Below, one piece after another: positions 35,761-48,990 of a stretch of DNA of 64,000 bases (position 1 is the stretch's first letter; the number at the start of each line of letters is the position of its first letter). The stretch covers positions 16,648,501 to 16,712,500 of the forward strand of contig CM073557.1 of NCBI GenBank assembly GCA_037074615.1, in the 5' to 3' direction. The notes beneath the pieces are model-generated. The model saw only the letters and a list, made by a program, of their open reading frames with translations. It was not told the origin of the DNA and searched no databases. The position numbers and the translations under genes are program-made. Source of the DNA: Leucaena leucocephala. Lineage: Eukaryota > Streptophyta > Magnoliopsida > Fabales > Fabaceae.

Positions 35761-36881
35761 AAGTAGTTTTACCAAGATTACACTGTGAATATGTGAAAAA
35801 TGAAGTTTTTATCTTCTCTTCTCTCAAAAGGCTGCACCTTTCTCTTGAATGAGATGTCACTTTCTATTGCCCTAATGTGATCCCTCCCCAATTTAGTTAG
35901 TGACAACAAATAGGCTTCAAATATTAAGCCGTTTTAGGCCCGAATAGGTTTAGAGCTCCTTCTTTGTCTATCATGCTCTTGTCCAACTAGCTAAACTCGT
36001 GCTTCTCCTTGTAATCGTTTTACTTTTAATGTAGTTTGATATGATCTTATTATTATAAAAACAATAGTAATTTATTATGAAACTAGTCAACCAATCAATA
36101 CTATTAAGAGGAGAGAAAAAATAAATATAAAAAAATGAGAGAAATAGATTGTATTATTCTACACCTCTACAACATAAAAGACATGCCCTATTTATAAGTA
36201 TAGTTTTATATGTAGTTTACACCTAAACTTAAATAAAAAATAGTGGGCAATAAAATTTATAAATGACCTAATGAAAATTATAATATTAATGTAGTAGTGG
36301 AGGAATAGTTGAGTAGTGAAAGTTACTTAGTGAAGTTGAAGAAGAAAAGAAGAAGATGGACATCCATATTTTAATATTCATAACACAATTATTATATTAT
36401 ATTAATATATCCACAAGGTAAATGAAATAGCACCGCATATGAAAATCAATGGTCGCTCTAAATTCCAAAGTTGTGGGGCAGACAATGGCCACATAATTTA
36501 ATTTTGAAAAAAACAAAAGGCAAAATATACAAAAGTTAAAGCATAAATCCAAGTCATATTAAATCTTTGACCCGATTTTTCATGAATGCCTTAAGTGCAG
36601 CACAATAACGATTAATAATAACAAAGCATTTATTACATAATCACCATAATGAATATTAATGAGGTGCATGCATATTATTAATGGAGTGTAGTATAAGGTC
36701 AACGTGTGGAATAAATTAAAAACTTGAAGCCATGCATGAAAGTTGTGGCACTGTCACAACCCAAAATCGCCTATCTTTACTTTAATACTATTAAATATTG
36801 TTGTATGAATGTAATAAATCATTCTAACCATAACAAATTTTGCTTATCTGAATTCAACGAATCTCAACTCATGAATATTCA
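35761..36881. other. Upstream region of the intact SPH gene
   Basis: No gene. The last 300 bases (about 36590-36880) carry the SPH promoter module also found at 33945-34610 and 39390-39530. A T/C-rich stretch at 35805-35830 is unremarkable. Confidence 0.45.
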
Positions 36882-36888
36882 TATAAAA
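36882..36888 (+). promoter_or_regulatory. TATA box of the intact SPH gene
   Basis: TATAAAA in TTCATATAAAAAGGGACG, 63 bp before the ATG at 36945. The equivalent box of the split copy lies 64 bp before its ATG. Confidence 0.7.
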
Positions 36889-36944
36889 AGGGACGTTGTG
36901 TGTGTGCTGTGAAACTCGTGGCAGAAGATCGATCACAAGATAAT

Positions 36945-37430
36945 ATGTCTCCAAATATGAAGTCTATGATGATTCTGCTATTACTCATAATATCTGTTTC
37001 ATCGTTGAAAGATGAAGAAGCTGCTGCTTCTGGGCCGTCCTACCTTTTTGAAAGAACAGTACAAATGTTCAATAAATTACCGAAGCATGCATATCTAAAT
37101 TTTCATTGCAAAGATAAGCATCATGATCTTGGAAAGCGTTATTTAGCTTATGATCAAATGTTCCAATTCACTTTCAGCGTACTACCGATTATAAATAACA
37201 CTTTGTTTTTCTGTAGTTTTTGGTGGCAATCATCTCCAATTCATTACTTTGACATTTACGTCCAAGCACGAGATGATTGCCATGTGTGTACTTGGGAGAT
37301 TTATGATCGTGGTCCATGTCGCATATTTGGTGGATGCCATGCTTGGAATTCTCAACCAAATTCAACACTTGCTAATCCTTTTGGTCTTGTTCAATCGAAT
37401 AATACCAGTATTTCTCATTTTCACCTCTGA
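36945..37430 (+). CDS. S-protein homologue (SPH), copy 2, intact
   Basis: Intron-less gene for a 161-residue secreted protein of the plant self-incompatibility S1 family, whose best known member is the Papaver stigma ligand PrsS; most plants carry many SPH genes of unknown role. The start at 36945 (MSPNMK) is chosen over an in-frame Met 15 codons upstream because it aligns with copy 3 (ATGGCTCCAAAT) and lies 63 bp after the TATA box. Residues 6-21 form a hydrophobic signal peptide. The mature part has Cys at about 55, 90, 112, 115, 125 and 131, the S1 landmarks NFHCKDKHHDLG, FFCSFWW and HYFDIYVQ, and N-glycosylation sequons near 84 and in NST. It ends HFHL. It is the only host gene in the window that looks functional. 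Confidence 0.92.
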   Translation: MSPNMKSMMILLLLIISVSSLKDEEAAASGPSYLFERTVQMFNKLPKHAYLNFHCKDKHHDLGKRYLAYDQMFQFTFSVLPIINNTLFFCSFWWQSSPIHYFDIYVQARDDCHVCTWEIYDRGPCRIFGGCHAWNSQPNSTLANPFGLVQSNNTSISHFHL

Positions 37431-37554
37431 TTATCGATCAAAGTGTCGTATATTAATGTAATAAATTTTATCGTGGCTAATGAAAATGATGTATCTATCG
37501 ATATTTGTCAAATTTTATTTCAGTTAAAAGCATTGATATGATGTATTTACTTTA

Positions 37555-38126
37555 GGGCCGTTTGGTTCAATTCCCAAATTAATCTTTAGAGACGGTAATG
37601 CAATGCAGTAAATACAGTGTGATTGTAATGCAATGCAGTGTTTAATACTATTAATATATTTGGTATGTTATTAATAATATTAAATAAAAAATTACTCATC
37701 TAGTTCTTAATGTAAAACCTAATTTATAATATAATTTATACTATAAACTAATCCAGAAGAATATTTTTTATATTTAATCAAACAAAAATAACAATAAAAA
37801 GTCTATAATACCCCTCAATCAAAAAAGAAAAAGAAAAACTCCTTGCTACTAAGATTCATTGGCGACATCGAAGATGGTGGTGGCAGCTGGAGTGTGGTGT
37901 GGGTGGAAGGAGACGATTTAAATAAAAACAAATGAGATTGAAGGTTAAATATGGCTTTTTAAAACATGCAATGGATAGTAGTGAATATTCATATGAGAGA
38001 GGTATAAATAAGGATTACCAAATTTTTTGTAATCATCAATAAATCATATTACTAGACTAAAGAGTAACCAAACATTCATTTCGTGATAATTTAATTATTA
38101 TAATTTGGGTTGAACCAAATGGGCTC
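37555..38126. mobile_element. Tourist-type MITE downstream of SPH copy 2
   Basis: 572 bp with inverted ends GGGCCGTTTGGTTCAA and (inverse) GAGCCCATTTGGTTCAA, and TTA duplication (37552-37554 and 38127-38129). The inner ends (CCCAAATTA) also pair. It begins about 125 bp after the SPH stop codon and might affect the transcript end. Confidence 0.85.
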
Positions 38127-38129
38127 TTA

Positions 38130-39389
38130 GCTTGTTAACGTCTGTTGCTAATGTTAAGTGTGGAGATTAACGCATCAGCTGAGAAGATGCAAGAGTAATC
38201 TATTTAAAAACAAAGTTTGTTAACCCGTTAACGTGAGGTTAACGTGTTAGAATGTTTTTAGAGAAGAAATTGTATTTTGGAAATGAACTTCACGCGTTAA
38301 GTAGAATAATTAACTCATTATGTGTAATTTAAAGTTGAAAGACAATATTTTTTAGAAGCTTCTTAATGCATTAGGAACAAAGAGTTAACGCTTTAAATGA
38401 AAATTTTTGTAATATTGATTTTGACATTAAGGCTTAATTAATATGATGAAGAGTTAATTAAGGATAGAACGCTAAAAATTCTCCAGAGGCAAACAATGAA
38501 CAATGAAAGATTAATGCGTAAGATAAAAAGGTTATCGCCGTCAAGTATTTGTTTTAGAGGGTTAGTTAATTGATATAAGGGAAGTGGAGTGTGGGTAAAA
38601 ACTAATTAAGGTTGAAAAATAAGATATAACAAAATTAAATAATTTTTTCTACAACTCAAAATATCAATCATAATTACCTAGACATTTTTTGTATGCATTC
38701 TCCTATTTATATATTATTCCTCCTATTTCTAAATATAAGAGTTAGATAATTAATTTATAAAAATTAGTTAAATTAGGAATTCACACAATATATGTTAGTT
38801 TCACTAAAATGCCTATTTTAATAATTTACATTTGATACTAGTTAATCATTTGATGGAAAACCATCTCAATTTTATATCAAATGCATCTGGCACCGGGAGC
38901 TGAGTTGGAAGCCATAAAACGATTTTTAATAGTGTTTTTTAGCCAGGATGACTCACTCTGACGATTTGGCATGGATTCTAGATGATTTGGACAAAATTAT
39001 AAAAAATTAAAAAGATTATAGTATGATTTTTAATCAAATTAAAAGTTCAAAGATATTGAGTTATAGTTGAGAGATTGGGTCGTAAGTGAATTAAAATTTT
39101 AGGAATTAAAAAATTAATTTTCTTAAAAAATTAGAAATTTGAGATATAAAATAAATTAATATCATATATATTTAAGATCAAACAAATTTATTTACTAGTT
39201 TTTTATATTTAGGATGAGAGAATTATTTTTTTCAAAGTATGCATGCATTTTTCATTTATATTTTTTTTGGCCTTGCATTTTCAATTTATATGAACTAAAT
39301 GCACATACAATTTATTGGAAAGCGCTAGAGAGTAATAAAATAGATAATGAACACAAAAATAGCATATGGACCCCACTCAGGCCAATCCT
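38130..39389. other. Non-coding interval between SPH copies 2 and 3
   Basis: Several GTTAACG-like words (about 38138-38550) occur as loose repeats. MITE-like text resembling the 27.1-kb family lies at about 38715-38820 and 39120-39215. No gene recognised. Confidence 0.4.
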
Positions 39390-39535
39390 AAGGCATTAAT
39401 GGCACATCTTTACATTATTTATTACTATTAAAGATTTTTATATGAATGTCATAAATCAATATCACCATAATAAATACAACTTCATTTTCTTATTTGATCA
39501 ATTGAACAAATTATTAATTAATGAATACATAGTCA

Positions 39536-39542
39536 TATAAAA
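39536..39542 (+). promoter_or_regulatory. TATA box of the split SPH gene
   Basis: TATAAAA in GTCATATAAAAAGAGG, 64 bp before the ATG. Confidence 0.7.
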
Positions 39543-39599
39543 AGAGGTATGTAGTGTGATGAACTTGCCATTCGAGCACCTGATAAGACGAGAGATAAT

Positions 39600-39967
39600 A
39601 TGGCTCCAAATAAGAAATCTCTGGATCTGATAATATTAGTCATAGCTGTTGCAATATGGAAAGTTGAAGGTGATGATAATGGCGAGTCCTCCCTTTTCAC
39701 AAGTACTGTGCTACTCATTAATAAACTACCCAAGAATCAGCACCTGGATTTTCATTGCAAAGATAAGCACCATAATATTGTAAAGTGGTACCTGGAATAT
39801 GATCAAATATTTAAATTCAGTTTCCACATTGATCCGTTTCTGCACAGAACTTTGTATTTTTGTAGTTTTTGGTGGCAATTATCTCCAATTCAGTACTTTG
39901 ACATTTACGTACAAACACGAGATGGATGTGACGTGTGTGATTGTTTTATATTTGAACATGGTCCTTG
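39600..39967 (+). pseudogene. S-protein homologue (SPH), copy 3, 5' part cut by a CACTA insertion
   Basis: Starts MAPNKKS, with signal peptide LIILVIAVAIW (residues 10-20), then FHCKDKHHN, FKFSFHI, YFCSFWWQ, QYFDIYVQTRDGC and FEHGPC. After 122 codons plus two bases the sequence enters a CACTA terminus (39968). As it stands the frame runs five codons into the transposon (TSRKK) and stops at 39984-39986, giving a 128-residue product that lacks the last part of the domain. The remaining 118 bases of the gene are at 63552-63669. With one TTG duplication removed the codon split at the junction is TG plus C (Cys), the frame is kept, and the total is 161 codons plus stop, the same as copy 2. Confidence 0.93.
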
Positions 39968-41689
39968 CACTTCTAGAAAAAAGTAATATAATGGTGGTTA
40001 AAAGTGATATTTCATAGTAATTTTTTAACTGGTGTAAATTATACCACTATTATATATCTAGCTTTTTACGACAGTTGTAAAACTGCCCTTAAATGCAATA
40101 CTTTACTACGGTTTTAAAGAAATCGACATTATATATTTAGAATTTTATGAAAGTTTGTATTAAAACTGTTATTAGAGTTTAATTATATAACGTCAGTTTT
40201 TATATTAACCGTCGTTACAGTCTACACTTGTAACGGCGATTCTAAGAAAAATAGCCATTAAAGATTTAATTTTTTTACATTTTCTTTTAATTTTTTCATC
40301 TATATCACCCTATATTTGTCATAATGAAGATAGATTATAGGCAGCAAAGTAAGTAAGCAATGGGAAAGCCCTAAATTAGATGCCAATATATAGTAATAAA
40401 TTAATTCAAATTCTTATTATACACTCATACATAAACAAAAATTGTACAATCATATATACACATGAAATTGATTCTTGATTAAGGCAAGTTCTTTAGCATG
40501 CATGGATTTTGGAAAAGCTTTCATCATTGAGTGGATTTGATCCTCTCCAAAGATCTTTTTGTTATGCTTAAACAACTATAAGTTAGAAGTAACAGATATA
40601 ATAAATTGAAAAAGTTTAAATATTGATCACTTCATATCTCATGTAATCTATCAGTGATCCCTATCTCAATGATCTTGTGCATATATCGGATTATATAATA
40701 TCCATACTCAATATTGTCAGGTTGATGACAATACTAACAAAATGGAAAAAACAGAGCACATTAGTGACTGAAATTAAAAAACTTAAACTTAATTATTTGA
40801 AAAGTACTTACTCGAGGATAAATCCATGAAAGTTTATGACTACTACCAAGTTGAAGCCTTGCAAAGTCATATCTCCAATTGGAAAAAAATATATCATATA
40901 ACTTACTAAATTTTTATGTTAACAAATCTATGAAGAAAAACTCAAGTGCTGATGATGGATGAAATCTTGGTATCTAACTGTCCAAACAACAAATCAAACT
41001 AGTACCAATACACCACATTAGCTTTAGAGGCTATAGCAAGCAATCAAGCATAGTCTAATGCATACTACAAATATGAATAACATTATATATGAATGTAGAG
41101 TAATATGTATGAATGTGCCAAGTATAAGAGTATACTTACCCTTTAATGTAAGGTACAAAATATATCTTCCTCCTGATATAGGTCATAACATTGATTGTGT
41201 ACATAATCCTCGAGCTCTTATCATTGCCTATTTCTTGGACACATTGATGACACATGAAGCCATATGTGTATCCTTTTGCTTCTTCTAGGCATCTCTAATA
41301 GAAGTGGCTATTGTTAATAGAGAAAGGAGTCATTATTGCATGAATGGTTAAACATAAAGTATTAAAATAAAGTTGCAACTTACTATATGGCATACTGGAT
41401 GATAGTTGAATCCAGCTCCTAAATATTGAGGAACTGTCCAGGGTGAATTTGTAAATCTCCTATGTGGTCAAAACCCCAGATAAAATTGTGAAACTAAGTG
41501 CTTTATCTAATCCTGCTGCTATATCGTGGAGCATTGATGAAACAAAATATCTCGAGGATATGTACTCAGGAAGAGGTATGAGCTTGTTTACTTTTTTTCC
41601 TTTAAACCTTGGGTTTCTATGGTGTCTTTTATGGTTTGGGGTCCTTTAGGGTTTTTTTCTTTGGCACCTTCTCTAGCACTACTCCAGTG

Positions 41690-41990
41690 TGACCCACTTT
41701 CTCAATTTGATCAGATGTGTTAGCCACATATATACTACCCTGGATCTTGCTCCAATATTTTTATCTTGTCAATGGGGCAGGTAACTGGTGCAGTGCTTGT
41801 ATGTTTCTTTACGCACTCTACAGTGACCTTGAATTTGCCATTAGGAATTAGCATATGGTTAAGTGTTCTGGCATTCTGGTACACGGTACCATGAGTGACG
41901 AAGGATGTAGTCCCTTGGTATGTCACAATATAGAGACCACACTTTTCCCCATCGTCCTCAGTGTACTCAAAGGTAAGGTTAGGAGTAGAT
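41690..41990 (-). pseudogene. TNPA-like CACTA protein, C-terminal part
   Basis: Minus strand reads GEKCGLYIVTYQGTTSF (with a shift), then GTVYQNARTLNHMLIPNG, KFKVTVECVKKHTSTAPVT and an acidic-basic tail. The layout (a 'G.V' start, 'G..F.V.V..V' and a short P-containing tail) resembles the Transposase_23 domain found at the C-terminus of plant CACTA second proteins. The gene's N-terminal part lies beyond the gypsy insertion at 52980-54290. The match is by pattern only. Confidence 0.45.
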
Positions 41991-42097
41991 GGTTGAAAGA
42001 TAAACTTCTCTTATTGGCGCTGCCTTCCCACTAGTCACAGTAGGAGAACCATGAAAAGGTAAACAAAATTAGTTAAGACAAAATATATATTAAACGT

Positions 42098-43652
42098 TGA
42101 TCACCCCTATTTTAATTATCAAACAAGTAACTAAGCTAACCAATAGTAAAGTGAAGCTAACTTAGGTCGATTCACAAGGAGTCTAAATAGATGTTAAAGT
42201 TCCTAATTAATCTAATGAGTCACAAATTAACAAATTAATCACATGAATTGTGAGATGAGATATTGAATAACTTTTGAATGTAAATCATATGCTATTGTTT
42301 ATGAATTTAGTTGTTTATGATGATGAAATGAATCAATGACAATTGTGTTCTCTTAGAGATTACCTTACCTTCATTATCCAGAGAATATAAGGAGTTAATT
42401 AGTTAAATTAGAAAATGTTAGCTAATAACTTGCTAGCTAAATCTTTATCAAAGCTATAACAATCATAGATATTTAATAGAGAAATATGAATTATTCAACT
42501 CAAGAGGTAGAGTAAGATGAATTAAATAGATACAATTATACTCTGCTATAAAATTGCTCTAATTAACATAACCATGTCTAACTAATTCAAGGATGTCTAA
42601 GCTCAATTAAATATAATAAGGAAATCCAACTTAGTTCCCTAATATTCATCATCTACTAACTGTAATTGAATCAATAGAATTATAATTAACTACGTCAACT
42701 TGATATAATTAAATCTGAATTAAAAACATAATTGAAACTTCCTATTTCAGATCAAGGATTCTGGTTCAACATCATCTCCAAGAAAGCATAACAACTCTAG
42801 CCTTCTATTGTTGTTAGAACTTTAATAGCAGTACTAAGTCCAGCAGTAGTCATGTTGAATGTAGAAAGAGAAGATGAAGATGAAAGTAGAACTTTTCTCC
42901 GGTTCTATTGCTTAGAATAGAGGAAAGTTATAGATGAAAAAGAGAGATATGGGATATAGATATGGATCTGTGATGGAGTGAAAGGAATGATGGCAGTTGT
43001 GTGATGCATGAATGGATGCGTGATTAGTGAAGTATGGAATGAATATGTATATATGCAGTGCCTACGTGAATCAGTCCAATGGTATCTATGTGAGCATTGG
43101 CATGCATGAATAGTATGATCTTTGCCTCCAGCAAGCATATGCCTAAGCTCATAATGCATTCTCCCATGTGATTTCTGTTAGTTAATCTACCAGCTTATTC
43201 CAATTGTTAGCATTTACATCATTCTTTGCTATCATGTGTGGATTCATATCTGAATGGTGTTTCCTCAGCATGTGCATGAATGAACCTCTAGCCTCAACAT
43301 GTGCAAGAATATTCTAATGCACTAACTCCTATGTGATTTTTGTTGGCACCTCCAATTCCCTAGATCCAGTTGTCATTTATAATCATTTTTGTTTCATTCT
43401 CACTCATAGTTCTAGTAGCAAGTTGTCTTGGTAATTAACGAGTATTTTCCTGAAATAAAAATTTAAAAGATAAATTTTATTTATCTAATAAGTTAATTTT
43501 CAATATATGGCAAAAATTATATCAATTACTTCCCAACTGTTCCAATTTTATATTATTACTTAATTGCTCATCATATTAGTAAATGGAGACAACATCAATA
43601 ATAAAACTCTCCTTAAACACACTAAAATCAATATTAAAATAAGAGTTTATTA
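42098..43652 (-). repeat. 3' LTR of the gypsy element
   Basis: On the plus strand it runs TGATCACCCCTATTTTAATT to AAGAGTTTATTA. It aligns with 49869-51065 plus 52579-52928 across its length (CAAACAA.TAACTAAG, GTTGGCACCTCCAATTCCCT, AACTCTCCTTAAACAC). It lacks the hAT element and shows the empty site as GCAAGAAT near 43303. Confidence 0.9.
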
Positions 43653-44959
43653 ATTTCTCCATACTTAGCTTTTGTACTTCAAGCAAAATTATGGATCAAA
43701 GTTCAAATTCAAACACACATGTCTAGTAAAATTGGCAAATCATATTTAGTATAAGCACTTATATTCATCAATCTTAATTAGCAACAATCCATACTAATCT
43801 CATATCAATCAAAGAATCTAACTTATATAGTTAAATTATAGTAAGCAACTAGGTTGAGATTTTCTCACCAAGTATAGTGTTTCATTCACTCTCTTATCAA
43901 GGTAGGTTTCACTCAACCATTTAGCTTAGACTTCCCATAAGCTTATAACCATCCTATATTTCTACCACTAAACGTCACAAGGATTTTGAATCAAAGGGTC
44001 TTTATTAGGTTGTAATGTTAGAAAGGCTACATGATAAAACAGAAAGGCATGTAAATGATTAATGAAATACTGCACATGATTTTACTTCTTCAAGTTATTT
44101 TAATTTCTTATGACAGTTTCAATTGTGCAACTACAGAAAATGACAAGTCACAAACTAATTTCCTTTCATACAAGTTGCATATCACATTGTTATCTAGTCT
44201 ATCTCTTCTTTTTTCTTTCTTTCATCTTTTTTTCTTTTCTCTGTACTTTGTCTTTGCTTTTTTCCTTTCAACTATTGAACCAAATAATAGATACATTGAA
44301 GTTCAGATATTCAACAAGTGGTGCAACTTAAAAGTTATTTCACAATTAAAGACTTACTGCAGCAATAAATTTTTTTGCATAGCATTCATTAATCAATGAT
44401 AAAATTTTAAAAGAAAGTAAAGGCTCAAAGGGTTTAAGCAAATGATTTAATATTTATGTGGCTATTTTTGGTCAAAAAGGGTTTTGAAAGAAATACCCTT
44501 ATCATATTCACATTTCCAATAAGCTCATGTGGTTTTGAATAAAGGATTGAGACAAGTTATGTAAAGTTACCAAATTAGATGGTGTCACACAATCTAAAAG
44601 AGTATATGTTGAAGGCTCAAAATTCTTCAATCTAGCTTACTCACTCTAATTTACTCACCATGACAAGATTGCATGAATATTAAACTAAATACATGAGATT
44701 AATCATTCATGATGCACAATTTCTAGTAGTAAATCAATGAAACAAGCAATTTACACTTCATCAAGTTTGCCAATATTCAAAAGTATATGTTCAAAGTTCA
44801 ATTTAAATCTATGACAGTAATTTCCAAAAGACCAATCAATAATCAGAATGAGATAGAAGAATTTTTTTTTGCAGATTATCAATTTTAGTCAAGATAAAAA
44901 GGGCATCAGGTTGCTACTATTTTATATAGAGAAGAAATGTTCAGAAAATAAGGAATATT

Positions 44960-45200
44960 GGTCACGACAGAAATGGACACTAGTCACAACTCATAATCAC
45001 AAAGAGTAAAATTGATAACCACACATGCTTTAGTCACGACCCAAATATCAATCTAGTCATGACCAAAATTCAAAGAGATTTATAGTCACAACAAAAATAA
45101 GCATAGATAACGACTACACATCGCAGATAGGTAAACTCCAGAAGATAGGGACTCCTGGTCACGACTAATTTTCACAGAGAAGAAATTTGATATAATCGTA
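44960..45200. repeat. TCACGAC/CACAGAGA tandem-like repeat in the gypsy 3' region
   Basis: Imperfect units built on GTCACGAC...ATCACAAAGAG. The same kind of repeat occurs on the other side of the coding region at 49315-49700, for example TGTGACTAAAAATCACAG, so both untranslated regions carry it. Confidence 0.7.
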
Positions 45201-45483
45201 CATAGAATCACAACAATCATCTTATTTTTATTCACCATTTCACACATTAAAGCTCATTCTCCCCCACATTTAGTTTATATATTGTCCTCAATGTGAAAAA
45301 CTAATAAAACACATGTAAAGACAGAAGTAATGAGGATAAAACTAAACTAAAATCTAAGATGAATTCATGAAAGTATCTAGTACCCTACTAACTTGGTCTC
45401 TTCCTCTACACTTAATCAACAAATAACAACTCAAGTAATATAAGAAAAACTGATTAAAGCATACTATTGTAAGTGGGGAAACA

Positions 45484-45740
45484 AGGAAAGATACAACCTG
45501 AACATTATGGGGGTTTGAAGTTCTCTTTGTACAACTTCAATAAAGTACCATTCACCTTGAATTGTTGTTGATGCATAAGAAATAACATGAGAGACGTTTC
45601 AAATTTTCTGCTCCAAAATGATAGTTTGTTGTTTTTAGCAAGATATGCATATTTTAGATTCCCTGGAAGTTGAATAACTAATGTAATTAACTTCTTAGGC
45701 TTTACTCTAGATGTATTGTTCTCTAAGTTCTACATCAACC
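45484..45740 (-). pseudogene. Fused RT start and integrase tail of the gypsy element
   Basis: Minus strand reads KPKKLITLVIQLPGNLKYAYL (the first conserved block of gypsy RT, normally LKPLPxxLKYAFL), and within about 60 bases FKVNGTLLKLYKENFKPP and a stop, the usual end of Athila integrase. The roughly 2.5-kb core between them is absent. A simple internal deletion is the likely cause. Confidence 0.6.
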
Positions 45741-46705
45741 TAGCACCATACACAGCAGTAACTCCTCTCTTGCAGTTCAATTTGGGTTCCATAAGTTGAT
45801 TAAGGAAGAGTGCACCCAAAACATCTATGGAAAATCAATGGAAATCAATGTTAGGTGCATAATAATCCTTAGAAATGCCCAATTCAAAAGCAAATTCATA
45901 ATTAAAATCAGTATTGCCCAAATTGCATAATTTAGCAACTTGTGACAGTTTAAGCTTTAAGTTCTATTAGTGTAATTATGTTGATATTGGATAATATCCT
46001 TCAATTTCTATAGCCTTGAAATATCTAAAAATTCCAAGTTGAAGCCCCTATGAATAGGATTAGAATGCAGGATATTAGAACTATTAAATTGATTAGCTTA
46101 GAAATTCCAGCTTCTTGTCTTTCAAAGTCTATTGCAATATCCTTGCCTAGCAATTATGTTAAATATGCCATAAACCTTTCTAGACGTAGCTTATCACTTG
46201 AAATAGTGTGGTTATTCCAAAGGAAGAAATAGTAGATGAAGATAAAGAAAAATTACCCATATTGGGAAACTAACCATTAATTTTATAATTAATACTTAAC
46301 ACATCATTGGATGAAGAAAAAGAAGAGAAATCAGTGGAGCAATAAGAAATGGAAGGTTTTTAAATTCTTCATCATTATCAAGCTCACAAATATAATCACA
46401 CTCATTTTTAAGCAACACATCAATCATTTTTTAAGTCCTAGGAGAGAATAATCCTGATGTGGGTGTCTATACATGTTAAACTGAATTATGTGCCCACTAA
46501 ATTCCATTTTAATAATTACATCTTTTATGCAAATCATGATGTTAGTTGTCCTCAAGAATGACCTTCATAGAATAAGAGAAATATCATCAAGAGACTCATT
46601 TGACATTTTGAAAACATAAAATTCAACAGGAAAGACAAGGTTATTAATTTGAACTAAAATATCTTCTAAGATTCCCTTAAAATTTATAATACTCTTATCA
46701 ACTAA

Positions 46706-47098
46706 TTAAGCTAACACACTAGTTACTTTAATCAAATTCATTCTTAGAGCATGAAAGACTGAACTAGGCATCACATTAATAGCCCCACCTAAATCTAATA
46801 AAGCTGTAGGAATAATTATCTTGCCAATTGTACAAGGAATAGAAAATGCACCTGGATCTTGATACTTCACTAGAAGTTGAGGTTTGGAAAGTGCATAAGC
46901 TTTAGGTCTTACTTGTACCAGTTCATTAGGTTTGTATCTTTTCTTACGTATGCAACTGTCCTTCAAACACTTTGCATATTTTGGCACTCTTTGAACCTTC
47001 TCCAATATAGGCACATTTACTTTAACCTTGATAAAAAAATCAAGTACTTCCTTATCTTGCTCCTCTAAGGCTTTTTTCTTATAAAAATAGCTTGCCAA
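46706..47098 (-). pseudogene. gypsy aspartic protease
   Basis: 130 codons open on the minus strand. The start ([21 protein letters not shown]) and VPKYAKCLKDSCIRKK are the linker of Athila gag-pol. The protease follows as GAFSIPCTIGK and ALLDLGGAINVMPSSVF. The active site is DLGG where family members have DLGA or DLGS. The frame stops soon after MNLIKV, so the polyprotein is broken. Confidence 0.85.
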
Positions 47099-48267
47099 AT
47101 AAAAGCTAAGAGAAAAATGAGTAAAGGTATTACTGGCATAATATCTACAATTGAATTCAAAAGAGCATAGGCTTCAGGTATCCCTTGGGATAGGTAAATC
47201 CTTCATATTTAATTATTTCTCAGATGAACTAGAATTTGTTTCTTTCTGCTTGAACTATGAATTTACTACTGATTATGCTTCTTCAATTATGCCCACTCCA
47301 AGATTTCTTAACTCAGGATCCATAACCTCAAGTAGCCTAGTTTCCTTGCTGTTTAGTCATCCACAACCTTTAGAATCTTGTATAAAATCAATTTGATTTT
47401 CTATAAGATCAAATGTAACATTTTTCTTCCCAAGGAGTTATGCTTTCTTCTTGCTTTAAGGCTTCTCGATGCTATTCCTCATTAGACTGCTAGAATCAAC
47501 ATCTACCTCAAATTCCTCTCCATTTTTAGCATCTGTAACTTACTCCCCAACTTGCTTTCCACTTCTTAAAATTATAGCATTCACAAGTTTAGGGTTAACA
47601 ACTATATTTGAAAGTAGATTTCATCTGATCCTTGTCTGAATATCACTCACTGAATTAGCTAATTGTGATATATATATCCATTCATGTTAGAAGCTTTAGT
47701 TTCCCATTGTTATATTTTACGCTATAAGGCAGCACACTTAGAATTTTTCATTGCTAGGTTACTCTCCACTATAGATCCAAGTCTTTAAAGTTAGAGCTAA
47801 AGTTTGTGTTTATGGAGTTTATATTTGAGTTCATCACATTAATGCTCTTGACTATCACAAATATACCATCATCCCTTATAGTAGTATATACTTCTATAGC
47901 TCTAGAAAATTCAACCACTTGCTTATCATTATTGAATCTGTTTAGCCTAAAATTCCAGTCTCCACCTCCATCCCTCCATCTAAAATTGGGATGTCTCTCC
48001 ATCCTTCATTATAGGGTTAGAGTATAGATTCCTTTGTGGATACATGTTTTCTTTGACCTTGATAGATGACTGATACATTTACACAATGTGTAGGATAATT
48101 GACACTGGTATGTATTAGAGAAGAATATATCTGACAACTAGGAGCAACTAGAGCCTGAGAGTATAGGCTTTGAACATGTGTATTGCTCAGTTAAGCAGCT
48201 AAATTGTTGATATGAGCATTCACAGTAGCAACTTGATAATATAAGATATTATAATATTGAGAAGACC

Positions 48268-48990
48268 TTATAGAAACCTCATAGACTTGCCTAGCATCAT
48301 AGCCCTATATTGTTGGTAATTATTTGCTATCTTCTCAATCAAATTCCATGCTTTATTAGCAGTTAAATCATTAATAGAACCCCCAGTAGCTACATCCAAA
48401 TTATTTTTGCATGCAATGCATAATCCTGAATGAAAATAATACACCAAATGCTCATTTGAAATATGGTGGTATGGGCATCTAGCTAGCAACTCTTGAAATC
48501 TTCCCAAAAATCATGAGAAGACTCTAGAGCATACTATTTTGTAGCAAAGATTTTTTTCTTAATGTAGTAGTCTTAGAAGTAGGGAAGTATCTCTCTTAGA
48601 AAGTATTTCTCAAGTTATTTTAGGAGTCTAAGGCTCGAGGTGTATGATGTGGCAGCATATAAAACCATTCCTTTGTTTCCCTTCAAGTGTAAAATAAAAT
48701 ACTTGTCTCTACACAGTGTCAATTTAAGCACTTATAGGTTTCATAGATGAGCAAACCCACTGTATAGTCTTCAAGTGCTTGAAAGGATTCTCACTTACCA
48801 ATCCATAAAACTTTAGTAAGTTACTTAAGAAAGGACCTTTCAACACAAAATTAATATCTAAAGTAGGACAAGTGGGAAAAGGATCAAAGTTTGTATTAGA
48901 AATGAGTTCTCTTATGCTCCTACTTGTCCATCTATTATTCCTATTATTCTCTTCATGTTGCTCATTTTAATTATTTCAATTATAAGTATG
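48268..48990 (-). pseudogene. gypsy gag
   Basis: Minus strand: FVLKGPFLSNLLKFYGLVSENP, HLKTIQWVCSSMK and FTLEGKQRNGF correspond to the Athila gag core (quoted only in part). The open part MGRFQELLARCPYHHISNEHLVYYFHSGL (start quoted) with ATGGSINDLTANKAWNLIE follows. Several stops and a shift lie between. The protein would form the retroelement capsid. Not functional. Confidence 0.82.

Noticed and set aside
35349..35775. Minus-strand frames of 60-63 codons downstream of SPH copy 1
   Set aside because: Overlap a non-coding direct repeat; no domain or conservation with the sister copy at 34270.
44055..44399. 114-codon frame rich in F, S and L
   Set aside because: It lies in the non-coding 3' region of the gypsy element, on the opposite strand; T/C-rich text gives the hydrophobic run.
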